Virus record (IMG/VR): IMGVR_UViG_3300032240_000553
Span: 1 to 35,633 of that record
Length of the DNA: 35,633 nucleotides
Origin: a virus
Strand: one strand, 5' to 3'
Under the pieces are notes generated by a model. It was not told where the DNA came from, did not search any database, and saw nothing but the letters and a program-made list of their open reading frames with translations. Positions 19,469 through 27,680 of the stretch are shown piece after piece. The position numbers and the translations under genes were made by a program. Positions within the stretch are counted from its first letter, which is position 1; every line of letters starts with the position of its first letter.

Positions 19469-19906
19469 TTATTGTACCAACAAACCAGTATTTTTATTAA
19501 AATTCAAACGCATACTTGTTGTCTGATCAGTGCCAACTAGTTGTACGGTTATTTCAACAAGATATCCACCGGGTTGCTCATTCACATTAATCTGTGTGGG
19601 GGTAATTCTAGGGTCGCTGGAACAGATGTTTTGCAAATCTGTTACCAATAAATCATGCACATCAGGAGTCATTGGCTCTTCTAACAAGTCCCAAACGATA
19701 GTACCAAACCCTGGATTCATTACCCGCTCGCCCTTCTTTGTATGGAATTGATTCAATAAATCTTGTTGTATCAAGTCAAGATCATACAGTTTAGAATTAG
19801 TATTTGCAAGATCAATACTACTGAATCCGTTATAGAACTGACTAGTCTTAGGAGCTTGCTTGTATACAGATGCGGCTGTGGTAATTTCAAGTGATTTATA
19901 TGGCAT
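19469..19906 (-). CDS. 25: Baseplate wedge protein gp25-like (GPW/gp25 family)
   Basis: 145 residues, close to T4 gp25 (132). The family hallmark is at residues 59-76: GERVMNPGFGTIVWDLLEEP, with the conserved Arg/Asn-Pro-x-Phe-Gly core. The preceding helix (DLDLIQQDLLNQFHTKKGE) and the later beta strands (GGYLVEITVQLVGTDQTTSM) fit the small alpha/beta fold shared with contractile injection systems. gp25 joins the wedge ring around the hub and contacts the sheath. The ATG at 19906 is 10 bases after the gp5 stop. An AATAAATA box overlaps that stop and lies only 7 bases before the ATG, which would give an almost leaderless RNA. Confidence 0.92.
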   Translation of the reverse strand: MPYKSLEITTAASVYKQAPKTSQFYNGFSSIDLANTNSKLYDLDLIQQDLLNQFHTKKGERVMNPGFGTIVWDLLEEPMTPDVHDLLVTDLQNICSSDPRITPTQINVNEQPGGYLVEITVQLVGTDQTTSMRLNFNKNTGLLVQ

Positions 19907-19913
19907 GGTATAC

Positions 19914-19921
19914 TATTTATT
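19914..19921 (-). promoter_or_regulatory. Late promoter box AATAAATA before gp25
   Basis: The minus strand reads AATAAATA across the gp5 stop codon (CAA TAA ATA), 7 bases before the gp25 ATG. It matches the T4 late consensus at 7 of 8 bases. The very short predicted leader (about 2 bases) is unusual; gp25 may depend mainly on read-through from upstream. Confidence 0.45.
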
Positions 19922-22346
19922 GTCCTGTTCTGACGTTGTTTCCGCTGCCACTGTTGACTGGGTTTTTATTACCATCTAGTAATATCCCATCAGTCTTAGA
20001 CTGTTGTACGCCACCCACTATAAAGTATCCAGGCTTGCCTTTTTCTACGCCAACACCTGCTTTTTTTAATATTCCCAACACTGTTGGTATATGAGATCCT
20101 GCAGTAATTGCAAGGTCGTCGATTGTAATGTAACCTTTTTTAGTTTTGTCAAAACCACTGTTGTGCTCATAATAATTGTTGCCTTGACCTTTACTGCAAA
20201 TAGGTTGACCTAATGGAGTTCCAGCAAATGCTGGTAAAAATACTGTGCAATAGATATTACCTATAGAAACTGGATTTGGCAAATTATTTTTAGGAAATTT
20301 CCAGTAGACAAAGAATTTCTTTACAAGATCCATTTGCTGGGCTCGGCTTTGTTTTGCTATATAAGCAAAATTAGCATCAGGATCTTTGTTACCAATCAGG
20401 GTTATCAAGGTATCCTTACTAAACTGTATCAAACCTTGGCAGGCTCTTAGAGGGTTTCGATATGCCTCTGACCATCGTTTACCTCCAGTAATAATTGCAG
20501 GATCAAAACTAGCGCCAGATTCATTGTACATAATAGCTAATAAGTCAACAGGATTAAAATGTAAAAATTCTGCCACTTCTACAACCTTTGTCAAAAATGC
20601 TTGATCAAGTGACCAAGGGTTTGGCCTGTCAAACAATGTGCCAGCATCTTTTCCTGGACCAGCTTGATAAGTCCTTGGAGTGTTGGCAGAAGGTGCTTGA
20701 GCAACAGCTTGTCCATCTTTACCTAGTCGAGGTTTCGGTATTGCTGGTAATGTAGTATTATTTGGATCAATTTGATAGGCAAGTGCGCCAATAGTCACAT
20801 CTGTCTTTTCTTTAGTAACTAGGCCAGGGTCAATATTTTCATGCTGACTCCATGGTTCATGCATGGGCACACGTTGCATAATGGAGTCAATAAACCCACC
20901 AGCATTGTAGAATTTACCATCTTGCCAAGTACTGGTACTGGTAATAGATGGCACTCGAAAAACGTTCAATCCGCCAGGTATCTGAGCTATAGTATTTGTA
21001 GCAATGGTAGCACTTGTAGCATCAATTGCGTTCATATTAATCTGCTCACTTTGCATAGTGACTGCATTGCCGCCCGAGAATGATACATGATCTTCTGCAG
21101 AAATTGCCATGTGCCCACTAGAGCTCATGTTAATTTGCGCAGATGTTTGATTAATCATTCCACCAGCTTCAGAATGAATTCCCTCTGTTGCAACAGTATG
21201 CATTGATGCACCAACCGTAACATAGGTACTGCCTTGAACTTCTTGATGATATTCACCAGTTATATTATGATAAACATTACCGATTGTAGTGTCAGATACA
21301 TCACCTTCAACAACTTTAATTACATTTCCACCAACTCTTACGTTCATGTTTCTAAGAGCTTCAAAATTCATGTCTCTATCAGCTCTAAAATTAAAGTCAC
21401 CTTCAGAGTGTATTGATATAGAATCTTGACAGTACATGTCAATCTTGCCTTGAGCAGTTAATTCTATCCAAGCACTGCCAGCGGCATTGGCAATATAAAT
21501 TAAATCATGACTATTATGTAAAAGAATTTGATGCCCTGTTCTAGTTCTAATACGCAACATTTCATCAGCAATTTTAGTTGTGCCTTTACCGTCATCAGTA
21601 ATAACACCGTCATCCATTACAATTTGATGACCTCCTAATCTGCTCACAGGAGCGACGGCTGATCCATCATATCCTATAGGTGCTCTTTTTCCTTTAGGAC
21701 TAACATCTAGCGGTCCAGGAGTAGACCAACCATATACCTGACTAGGAACTTCTCTTCTAGCACTGCTGGTTGCTGTACCTCTAACTGGATCTAATAATAA
21801 TCCTTGTGCCAACAATGCATCAGCAAATGGATGCACTGGTTTTGGTCTATCATCAGGATTAGGTATTCTACTATTAACTTTGCTAATAAATTCTGCCGTG
21901 GGCAATAATGTTGCTTGCCCATATTTTTGTTGTTGCGCTGGAGTCATTGCAGTTTTTGTAGAAGCGGCAATGCCAGGAACCATGTTATTCCTATAAGTCT
22001 GTGGGACACAACCAATCCAGAAACACTGATTAGGATCTCCATTGGCAAATATAATTAATACTTTATTTCCTATGTCAGGCGGTACTGCCCAGAACCCGTA
22101 ACTTTTTACTGCTTGATTAAAATCTGAGCTGTCTGTTCCTTCATAAAGAGCATTGGTTGCTCCATAAAAAGGACTTAGATATTGTGCAACATATGTTTCA
22201 TTTGGGTTGGAAACAGAGTTTTGTAGACCATCTGTTATAGATACTTCTAACCTACCCATACGGATGGGATCTAAATGATTAGTGATTACTGCGATATATG
22301 GTCCTGGACCTGACGGTAATACCGTTGCTCTTTTATCAAATCCCAT
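19917..22346 (-). CDS. 5: Baseplate hub spike gp5-like with C-terminal lytic-transglycosylase-like domain
   Basis: 809 residues. Residues 1-125 look like the gp5/VgrG OB-fold (MGRLEVSITDG, then YGFWAVPPDIGNKVLIIFAN). Residues 235-460 are a repetitive Ile/Val/Met and Gly/Asn-rich segment (HQILLHNSHDLIYI, EGDFNFRADRDMNFEALRNM) expected to form the membrane-piercing triple beta-helix. The motif HEPWSQHENIDPG at about 496-508 is one I associate with phage gp5 proteins. Residues 580-720 resemble an SLT-type muramidase: FNPVDLLAIMYNESG with candidate catalytic Glu609, then ACQGLIQFS. T4 instead places a T4-lysozyme-type domain between OB fold and helix. It starts at 22346 with a TAATG overlap on the upstream gene. 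Probable role: puncturing the outer membrane and opening peptidoglycan during injection. Confidence 0.85.
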   Translation of the reverse strand: MGFDKRATVLPSGPGPYIAVITNHLDPIRMGRLEVSITDGLQNSVSNPNETYVAQYLSPFYGATNALYEGTDSSDFNQAVKSYGFWAVPPDIGNKVLIIFANGDPNQCFWIGCVPQTYRNNMVPGIAASTKTAMTPAQQQKYGQATLLPTAEFISKVNSRIPNPDDRPKPVHPFADALLAQGLLLDPVRGTATSSARREVPSQVYGWSTPGPLDVSPKGKRAPIGYDGSAVAPVSRLGGHQIVMDDGVITDDGKGTTKIADEMLRIRTRTGHQILLHNSHDLIYIANAAGSAWIELTAQGKIDMYCQDSISIHSEGDFNFRADRDMNFEALRNMNVRVGGNVIKVVEGDVSDTTIGNVYHNITGEYHQEVQGSTYVTVGASMHTVATEGIHSEAGGMINQTSAQINMSSSGHMAISAEDHVSFSGGNAVTMQSEQINMNAIDATSATIATNTIAQIPGGLNVFRVPSITSTSTWQDGKFYNAGGFIDSIMQRVPMHEPWSQHENIDPGLVTKEKTDVTIGALAYQIDPNNTTLPAIPKPRLGKDGQAVAQAPSANTPRTYQAGPGKDAGTLFDRPNPWSLDQAFLTKVVEVAEFLHFNPVDLLAIMYNESGASFDPAIITGGKRWSEAYRNPLRACQGLIQFSKDTLITLIGNKDPDANFAYIAKQSRAQQMDLVKKFFVYWKFPKNNLPNPVSIGNIYCTVFLPAFAGTPLGQPICSKGQGNNYYEHNSGFDKTKKGYITIDDLAITAGSHIPTVLGILKKAGVGVEKGKPGYFIVGGVQQSKTDGILLDGNKNPVNSGSGNNVRTGQ

Positions 22347-25300
22347 TAGCCTTCACCCCATCCATTATTTTTATTATTTGAGTTATTTAAGGCAGCAGCC
22401 AGAGGGCTTAAGGTATTCTGGTCACTGTTACTACCATATAGGTAATTGACAGATGATTTTAACCCGACTGAACTTTGTTGAAGCCCATTGTTAACAGATA
22501 GTTTTAATCCATCACCGCTTGACGATTGACCTGTTGCCTTATTAAACATTACAAAACTTGAGCCTAACTTATCAGACTGTATTGTTGCGTCTGCTCCAGA
22601 CAATAGATAATTTTGACCAGCCAATGGATTAGCCAGTTGTGTGTTACCGCTCGATGCAGTAGGATTACCATTGACAAACCCGCCTTTAAACGGAACCGGT
22701 TTAACAGTTGTTGCTGGAATGTTGGCCCAAGTTGGTAATTTATCTAACAATAATCCGTTTCCAGACGCTACCGACAAGTTAACATCTTTTGGAATTGCAG
22801 AGCCAGTTAACGACCCAAGTAATCTGCTTGATAATGCTCCGGTGAGTCCAGTTATACCACTGGCATTGATTCCGAATGCTCTATTGACTTTTTCAACTGC
22901 GCCGAATATTGCTGTGTTAATATTTGATTCTATATTATTAATTGGGCTAGTAATTCTACTTGATAAATTTAACAACGGGTTAGTCAACGATTGTGCTAAT
23001 GCCCCATCAACTCGAGTCGCTAGGTTCGCAACATTATTAACTGCTGATTGATTAAACGGTGCTGTACTGCCAAATATTCTTGCGGTTGCATTTATCTGTG
23101 CGGCCGGACCTAGTATTGAATTTTGAATATCATATAGACCCTGTGTCGAAGCTCTGATACCCGATGCCAATTGATTTACACCATTAGGCACAATGCCAAT
23201 ACCAAATCTTCGATTGCCCGCAGGATTCATAGCACCAAACACTGGATTAGAACTTCCGCCTAATCCACCTGGAGGACCGGCGTTGGCAACGATGTATCCA
23301 CCTTCTTCAAGATTAGTTGTATTGTTTCCAGTTTTTAAACTTCCATCATTGGTAGGAATTAAAGCACCTTCAGTGAATTGATCAGTAGTTGTTCGATCTT
23401 GTTTGTTTGGTACAGATGCAAATTGATTGTCCAATGCATCAGGAACTTGTCGAGAATTCTGTTGCTGTCCAGGTACTCGTGTAATTTTTAAATCTTGACT
23501 AAACAATCCATTTTTAAATTTATGTCTAACTTCGTTAACTTGAAATATTCCACTAAAGGGTAAAGTCGATTGTTGAAATTTCATTAATCCAGTAGATCTA
23601 TTGATATCTATTGGGTTATTAAAATTAACACTGATCAATACTTGCCCAGAGCTAACTGCCGCTTCATGATTGCCAGCATATCCGCCTTGACGGCCACCAG
23701 TCGATGTATTATTTCCTGATCCACCGGCAGTAATATAATAAGGATCGCCTAGAATACTTATTTCTCCAGTTACTAGGCCAGCGGCTGAGTTTACTACACT
23801 TGAGTGCATGGCCTTGACCATTTGATTGTAATACTCTAGGCCGCCTATGCCAGCATTAGGTTGATCTCCAGGAGTGTTAGAATTTATATCCGAGTTGTCT
23901 GATTTAGCAGGCTTCCATAATCCGCCCAATGCCACTTTAGGTTCTTGGGGTTTTTGAACAACGTTGTTACTGTTGGCCTTGTTGGCCTTATCTGTATTAA
24001 TAACATTGACTGGCGGATTTCCTAAAGCCTTGGGCAATGATTCATAATACAGTGTATTAAAATTTATTTTAAAATCTAGAACATCAGTGTTGAGTCCTGA
24101 ATATATGTAGTTGTAGTTACGCAGAGTTAATCTTTGTAATTTTTTATCATCTATTATTTGACTGCCTTGTCCAGGAACAGCCATGTTGTATATTATTTTG
24201 TAAGGTTTAACTATGTAGGAATATATTTTATATGGCTGATTTGTTTCAGGGTTAAACGGACCGTCTTGATCTTTTACTTTAGGTATAACAACAAAATAAT
24301 CAACCATACCATTTTCATCAACTTTTGACTGTGCCGACCCTTTGCCTGTCATAAATGCTTCTACAATACTTTTTACGTACTCGCTATCTCTGATAGCAGA
24401 CTCAATAATTTTTTGAATTGGTAGTCCAGCATCAAATTGTGCGGTGTGTGTCGCTGGAGGAGTTGCATCTGTTGTTTTTGTTTCAGGTTTTTCATTAGAA
24501 TTAGTAGACTTGGCTTGGTATCCTGATTTAGTCTTACTAATGTCTTGCATCTTTGACAAGTTTACAGTCTCAGCCGAGAGCTTTGACTCACCAATCTTAT
24601 TAGTCCCACCGAAATCTAAAGTGCCATTAGGACCTTCGGTGGGAAATAATATTTCATATTGATCATACAATCCGTTATACCCGCCACCTCCCTGTTTAGA
24701 TGATAGATCCTCTAATGTACTTTTGTTAATGCCGTCTGTTAAATCTTTTAAAAACTCTTTTACTGTGTTGCCTTTTGCAGATATTTTTCGTTTTAAGGTT
24801 CCAACACGTTCTCCAAAAAGCAATCCTGAAGTTAATATGGCTTTGATTTTATATACTGTGCCTTTTTCAGTTATGTCTGCATCAACACCAGCAATTCTAA
24901 TCATGTATGTTCTACTGGCATTAGGGATTGATATTGGATTAGGGATATCATAACTTGCAGGGTAACCGGTAAAATCTATAATCATTACAAATGAACAAGA
25001 TACATAGTCAGTATAACCCGCTCCTATGGCTGCGGCTTGCAAGGCTTCCATGAATCCGTTCATGCTATAGGGTTCAATAATTTCAAAATTCATTTCTGAA
25101 GGAAGTGCCGTTGCTGTACCTTCGTTAAAACTGAATGTAGATACAATATCAACATCGTCAATGAACATGTCAAATCTACCTGGACTATTTTGATTAAATG
25201 CATCAATAAATTCCCCACCGCCCGGTAAGCCGCCAGCTGGTTTACCTTTAGTAGAGGCTACTATAAATTCAGGATTATTAGGATTGAAGGATTGCGGGTT

Positions 25301-25471
25301 ATTCAATTGACTTTTACGAACTGCGGCCAAAGTAAAGTTATATGATACTGATCTATATTGATTCAATACATTAGACTTATTACCCAAGGCGGCGCCGTTT
25401 GGATTTATGTAATACGCTGTTGCGTTTACTAGTGCGTTGACTGTTTTTCTTTCTACTGAAGTGTCAGACAT
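22346..25471 (-). CDS. Large virion structural protein, probable baseplate hub component
   Basis: 1041 residues without enzyme motifs. Residues 95-290 form the best-structured part (RFDMFIDDVDIVSTFSFNEG; NFEIIEPYSMNGFMEALQAA; RTYMIRIAGVDADITEKGT), which I recall from structural proteins next to gp53/gp5 in marine T4-like phages. Residues 290-350 are a polar linker. Residues 350-510 hold a second domain (YSYIVKPYKIIYN, LRNYNYIYSGLNTDVLDF). The last 400 residues are Gly/Asn/Ser-rich and low in complexity. Its place directly before gp5, one base after the gp53 stop, suggests it fills the role of hub protein gp27, but I see no clear gp27 sequence match, so the functional call is positional. Confidence 0.6.
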   Translation of the reverse strand: MSDTSVERKTVNALVNATAYYINPNGAALGNKSNVLNQYRSVSYNFTLAAVRKSQLNNPQSFNPNNPEFIVASTKGKPAGGLPGGGEFIDAFNQNSPGRFDMFIDDVDIVSTFSFNEGTATALPSEMNFEIIEPYSMNGFMEALQAAAIGAGYTDYVSCSFVMIIDFTGYPASYDIPNPISIPNASRTYMIRIAGVDADITEKGTVYKIKAILTSGLLFGERVGTLKRKISAKGNTVKEFLKDLTDGINKSTLEDLSSKQGGGGYNGLYDQYEILFPTEGPNGTLDFGGTNKIGESKLSAETVNLSKMQDISKTKSGYQAKSTNSNEKPETKTTDATPPATHTAQFDAGLPIQKIIESAIRDSEYVKSIVEAFMTGKGSAQSKVDENGMVDYFVVIPKVKDQDGPFNPETNQPYKIYSYIVKPYKIIYNMAVPGQGSQIIDDKKLQRLTLRNYNYIYSGLNTDVLDFKINFNTLYYESLPKALGNPPVNVINTDKANKANSNNVVQKPQEPKVALGGLWKPAKSDNSDINSNTPGDQPNAGIGGLEYYNQMVKAMHSSVVNSAAGLVTGEISILGDPYYITAGGSGNNTSTGGRQGGYAGNHEAAVSSGQVLISVNFNNPIDINRSTGLMKFQQSTLPFSGIFQVNEVRHKFKNGLFSQDLKITRVPGQQQNSRQVPDALDNQFASVPNKQDRTTTDQFTEGALIPTNDGSLKTGNNTTNLEEGGYIVANAGPPGGLGGSSNPVFGAMNPAGNRRFGIGIVPNGVNQLASGIRASTQGLYDIQNSILGPAAQINATARIFGSTAPFNQSAVNNVANLATRVDGALAQSLTNPLLNLSSRITSPINNIESNINTAIFGAVEKVNRAFGINASGITGLTGALSSRLLGSLTGSAIPKDVNLSVASGNGLLLDKLPTWANIPATTVKPVPFKGGFVNGNPTASSGNTQLANPLAGQNYLLSGADATIQSDKLGSSFVMFNKATGQSSSGDGLKLSVNNGLQQSSVGLKSSVNYLYGSNSDQNTLSPLAAALNNSNNKNNGWGEG

Positions 25472-25472
25472 T

Positions 25473-25772
25473 TTAGTGTCCTAATGCAGTTTTTAATGAT
25501 GATTGTTTAGGCAAAAATATTTGTGTGCCAGCAACCATATCAAAAATTGGATCTTGAATTGTGTTAGGGTTCCTTGCGGCAAATACCCACCATAGTCCAA
25601 CATCTCCGTACACATCATATGCTAGTAGATCAGGTCTATGCTCATAAGTTTTAGTAATCGTATACACAACATCGTCAGCTTCTGCTGGAACGTCTCTCCA
25701 ATTAACCACATCTAAGTATCCATTAGATTGTGAAGTTGCGTAATACGGGCTTAGTGTATTGTAAGATGCCAT
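25473..25772 (-). CDS. 53: Baseplate wedge protein gp53-like
   Basis: 99 residues, shorter than T4 gp53 (196). It contains the segment typical of gp53-like/LysM-related baseplate proteins: RPDLLAYDVYGDVGLWWVFA (46-65), ARNPN (66-70), DPIFDMVAGTQIFLP (74-88). In T4, gp53 clamps adjacent wedges into the hexagonal baseplate. The ATG at 25772 overlaps the upstream stop (TAATG), and its own stop is one base before the next ATG, so the three genes are likely translationally coupled. The small size suggests only the LysM-like core is kept. Confidence 0.85.
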   Translation of the reverse strand: MASYNTLSPYYATSQSNGYLDVVNWRDVPAEADDVVYTITKTYEHRPDLLAYDVYGDVGLWWVFAARNPNTIQDPIFDMVAGTQIFLPKQSSLKTALGH

Positions 25773-26578
25773 TATAGTAATCCGTTTATGCGTTGTGTTG
25801 AGTTAGCCAACCAATCAGGTACGTTGGCATCTAACATTTCTTGTCGACTAAACATTGGTTTCAAATTAATGTTGATAGTAGACTTGGTAGGAACTGATGC
25901 TTCTCCCATTTCAGTATCGTTTATATAAAAATAATCAACATCTGCTGGAAGGTCTTGTTTAAAACTAGTAACTGATACTGGAACACTGTCTAACATAAAT
26001 CCGCCATAGGCATGTAGCCTACATACAGGGGGAGGGTTACCGCGTAACGGATCACTACCGCCAAATCGTCCTTTGGTCAATGCTCTTAGTAAATGCACTG
26101 TGGCCAAATATGTGACAGCGTCAGACATGTTTTGTACTGTAAACACACCTTGTATGCTAATGTCACTGATCATACTACTTTTATAAAAGTTTATAGCATA
26201 GTTGCTGTGCAGTGGTGTTTGTGAAGTGTAGTCTGCTTTGTGTTCTAAACTGATTGTAGGGGTATAGGGAAAAACAATACCACGTATTTTCTTTAAATTG
26301 CCGCCCCATCCTTGAGTATATGTTTGCAAATACGAAGATGGCACTTCAATTTTAACTCTCAAGTCTGTACGTAGGCCGTTAAATCTAACAGCGGCTGGAG
26401 TAGGCTTGGGAGGATCACTGTTAGGAGCATTGTTGGATCTAGAATTTCCGTTGATTCCAAACGTATTTTTGACCCGTTGCGATCCGGCACCATTTTGATT
26501 AGAATACTGAGCATTGCTGGTATCACCAACAATCTTTGCCTGCTGTATTTGTTTTTGTACTTTTGGATCAATAGCCAT
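25772..26578 (-). CDS. Baseplate-tail tube junction protein, gp48/gp54-like
   Basis: 268 residues. The first 65 are polar and Asn/Gln-rich. Residues 70-260 hold a compact domain: LRVKIEVPSSYLQTY, then IVFPYTPTISLEHKADY, SNYAINFYKSSMISDISIQG, VHLLRALTKGRFG, PPPVCRLHAYG and FKQDLPADVDYFYIND. The pattern of a Y-T-P-x-I segment followed by a T/S-N-Y strand resembles tube-initiator and tube-cap proteins gp54/gp48 of T4-like phages, but I cannot decide between them or exclude another tube-like structural protein. It is the first gene of the minus-strand baseplate block, with a good GAGGGA ribosome site 8 bases before the ATG. Confidence 0.55.
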   Translation of the reverse strand: MAIDPKVQKQIQQAKIVGDTSNAQYSNQNGAGSQRVKNTFGINGNSRSNNAPNSDPPKPTPAAVRFNGLRTDLRVKIEVPSSYLQTYTQGWGGNLKKIRGIVFPYTPTISLEHKADYTSQTPLHSNYAINFYKSSMISDISIQGVFTVQNMSDAVTYLATVHLLRALTKGRFGGSDPLRGNPPPVCRLHAYGGFMLDSVPVSVTSFKQDLPADVDYFYINDTEMGEASVPTKSTININLKPMFSRQEMLDANVPDWLANSTQRINGLL

Positions 26579-26597
26579 TTAGTGTTCCCTCATATGT

Positions 26598-26605
26598 TAT
26601 TTAAC
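26598..26605 (-). promoter_or_regulatory. Possible late promoter box GTTAAATA for the baseplate operon
   Basis: The minus strand reads GTTAAATA, 6 of 8 bases of TATAAATA, giving a predicted start about 14 bases before ATG-26578 and keeping the GAGGGA site in the leader. A second box, TTTAAATA (7 of 8), lies further upstream at 26623-26630. One of the two probably starts the baseplate transcript; which one cannot be decided by eye. Confidence 0.35.
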
Positions 26606-26613
26606 CATAAATA
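26606..26613 (+). promoter_or_regulatory. Possible plus-strand late box CATAAATA upstream of gp55
   Basis: CATAAATA matches the late consensus at 7 of 8 bases and points towards gp55, about 90 bases before its start. It could allow late autogenous expression of the late sigma factor in addition to the early promoter at 26638-26665. AT-richness makes chance possible. Confidence 0.3.
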
Positions 26614-26637
26614 ATATGCTATTATTTAAAGATTCGG

Positions 26638-26665
26638 TTGACAATTCAACTTTATGTGTTACACT
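26638..26665 (+). promoter_or_regulatory. Sigma70-type early promoter for gp55
   Basis: A perfect -35 TTGACA (26638-26643) is followed after 16 bases by TACACT (26660-26665), 4 of 6 of the -10 consensus. A 7-base direct repeat TACACTA occurs at 26660-26666 and 26671-26677, 11 bases apart, with the palindrome CACTAGTG at 26662-26669; the second copy could be an alternative -10 or an operator half. It lies 38 bases before the gp55 ATG. Confidence 0.65.
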
Positions 26666-26703
26666 AGTGCTACACTATTACAATAGGAAATAACAATAAT
26701 AAT

Positions 26704-27633
26704 ATGACTACACCGATAGTAGCCTTCACAGGCAGAAAAGTAAAGTACTTAAACAACAGAGATTTATTAGCAGAAATTCACCGTAGCAAATGTTCATACT
26801 CCAGCTTCACTAAACCTGAGTATTCGCAACATGACATTATCCTACCCAGTTTAGATAAAGTTAACATTAGAACTATTGCCGATGCAAAACGTGCTCGTGC
26901 AAAAAGATTGGGAATTATTGCATTTACCAAAGCAAAAATAGATGGAGACAAGAAAATCAAGTTAGCAGAGTGTACTCCAGACTATAAAACCATTGCTAAA
27001 ACAGATATTGTCATAAGGATTATGACATTTGAACACATTCCTCTTGCTCCTGGACGCAAAAAAACTGTTAAAAGCACAGCAGATGGACATGAAAAAGTAA
27101 ACTTCCCACCGTTCCAACATTGGAAATTTGACGAACAAACGCCAGATCAATTGATTTGCGTAGGGAAAAGCCACTGGAAAGGTTCAATTGATAATGGCGT
27201 TTTTGACAAAGATCACGGGCGCATTACAGAAAATCTAGGTAAGATGTTTATCAAACTAAGTGATAGATATGCCCAACGTAGCAACTGGCGTGGGTACACT
27301 TACATTGAAGAAATGAAAGGTCAAGCTATTCTACAGTTGAGTCAAATTGGTTTACAGTTTGATGAAAGCAAATCAGAGAACCCGTTTGCATACTATACTG
27401 CCGCAGTGACCAACAGCTTTACTCGTATTCTAAACATTGAAAAGAAGAGTCAAAACATTAGAGACGACTTGCTAGAAGAGGCAGGACTAACTCCTAGTTT
27501 GACTAGACAAAATAGTCAAGAGTACGCAGAAGAAATTGCTCGCCAGGCGGAACTGTATAAAAATATGCGGATGCCAAAGAGCGAAGAAGAATTACCTGAA
27601 GACGAATCAGAAAACGAAGATATTACTCCTTGA
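26704..27633 (+). CDS. 55: Late-transcription sigma factor gp55-like with long N-terminal extension
   Basis: 309 residues against about 185 for T4 gp55. The sigma-like part lies at about 168-265: a helix ENLGKMFIKLSDRYAQR, then NWRGYTYIEEMKGQAILQLS, the hallmark ENPFAYYTAAVTNSFTRILN (225-244) and IEKKSQNIRDDLLEEAGL. This matches region-2-like segments of gp55 (NPFAYFT in T4). Residues 1-150 are an extra basic region (YLNNRDLLAEIHRSK; IMTFEHIPLAPGRKK) with no T4 counterpart that I recognise. The last 25 residues are acidic (PKSEEELPEDESENED), possibly the sliding-clamp-binding or polymerase-contact end. gp55 directs host RNA polymerase to TATAAATA late promoters, which occur in this window. 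It leads the early plus-strand block and has its own promoter. Confidence 0.85.
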   Translation: MTTPIVAFTGRKVKYLNNRDLLAEIHRSKCSYSSFTKPEYSQHDIILPSLDKVNIRTIADAKRARAKRLGIIAFTKAKIDGDKKIKLAECTPDYKTIAKTDIVIRIMTFEHIPLAPGRKKTVKSTADGHEKVNFPPFQHWKFDEQTPDQLICVGKSHWKGSIDNGVFDKDHGRITENLGKMFIKLSDRYAQRSNWRGYTYIEEMKGQAILQLSQIGLQFDESKSENPFAYYTAAVTNSFTRILNIEKKSQNIRDDLLEEAGLTPSLTRQNSQEYAEEIARQAELYKNMRMPKSEEELPEDESENEDITP

Positions 27634-27658
27634 TCTTGTGTAGTATATCTGCTATACT
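27630..27658 (+). promoter_or_regulatory. Sigma70-type early promoter for gp47-gp46
   Basis: TTGATC (27630-27635), a 17-base spacer and TATACT (27653-27658) form a good sigma70 promoter. Its -35 overlaps the gp55 stop codon. A perfect inverted repeat AGTATA-5-TATACT (27642-27658) uses the -10 as its right arm and may be an operator. A TAGGAGA ribosome site follows at 27664-27670, 10 bases before the gp47 ATG. Confidence 0.7.
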
Positions 27659-27680
27659 TTACGTAGGAGAAATATAATTT

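Noticed and set aside
22641-23051. 136-codon plus-strand frame opposite the hub-like gene
   Set aside because: Lies over the low-complexity C-terminus of the minus-strand gene, where opposite-strand stops are rare by composition.
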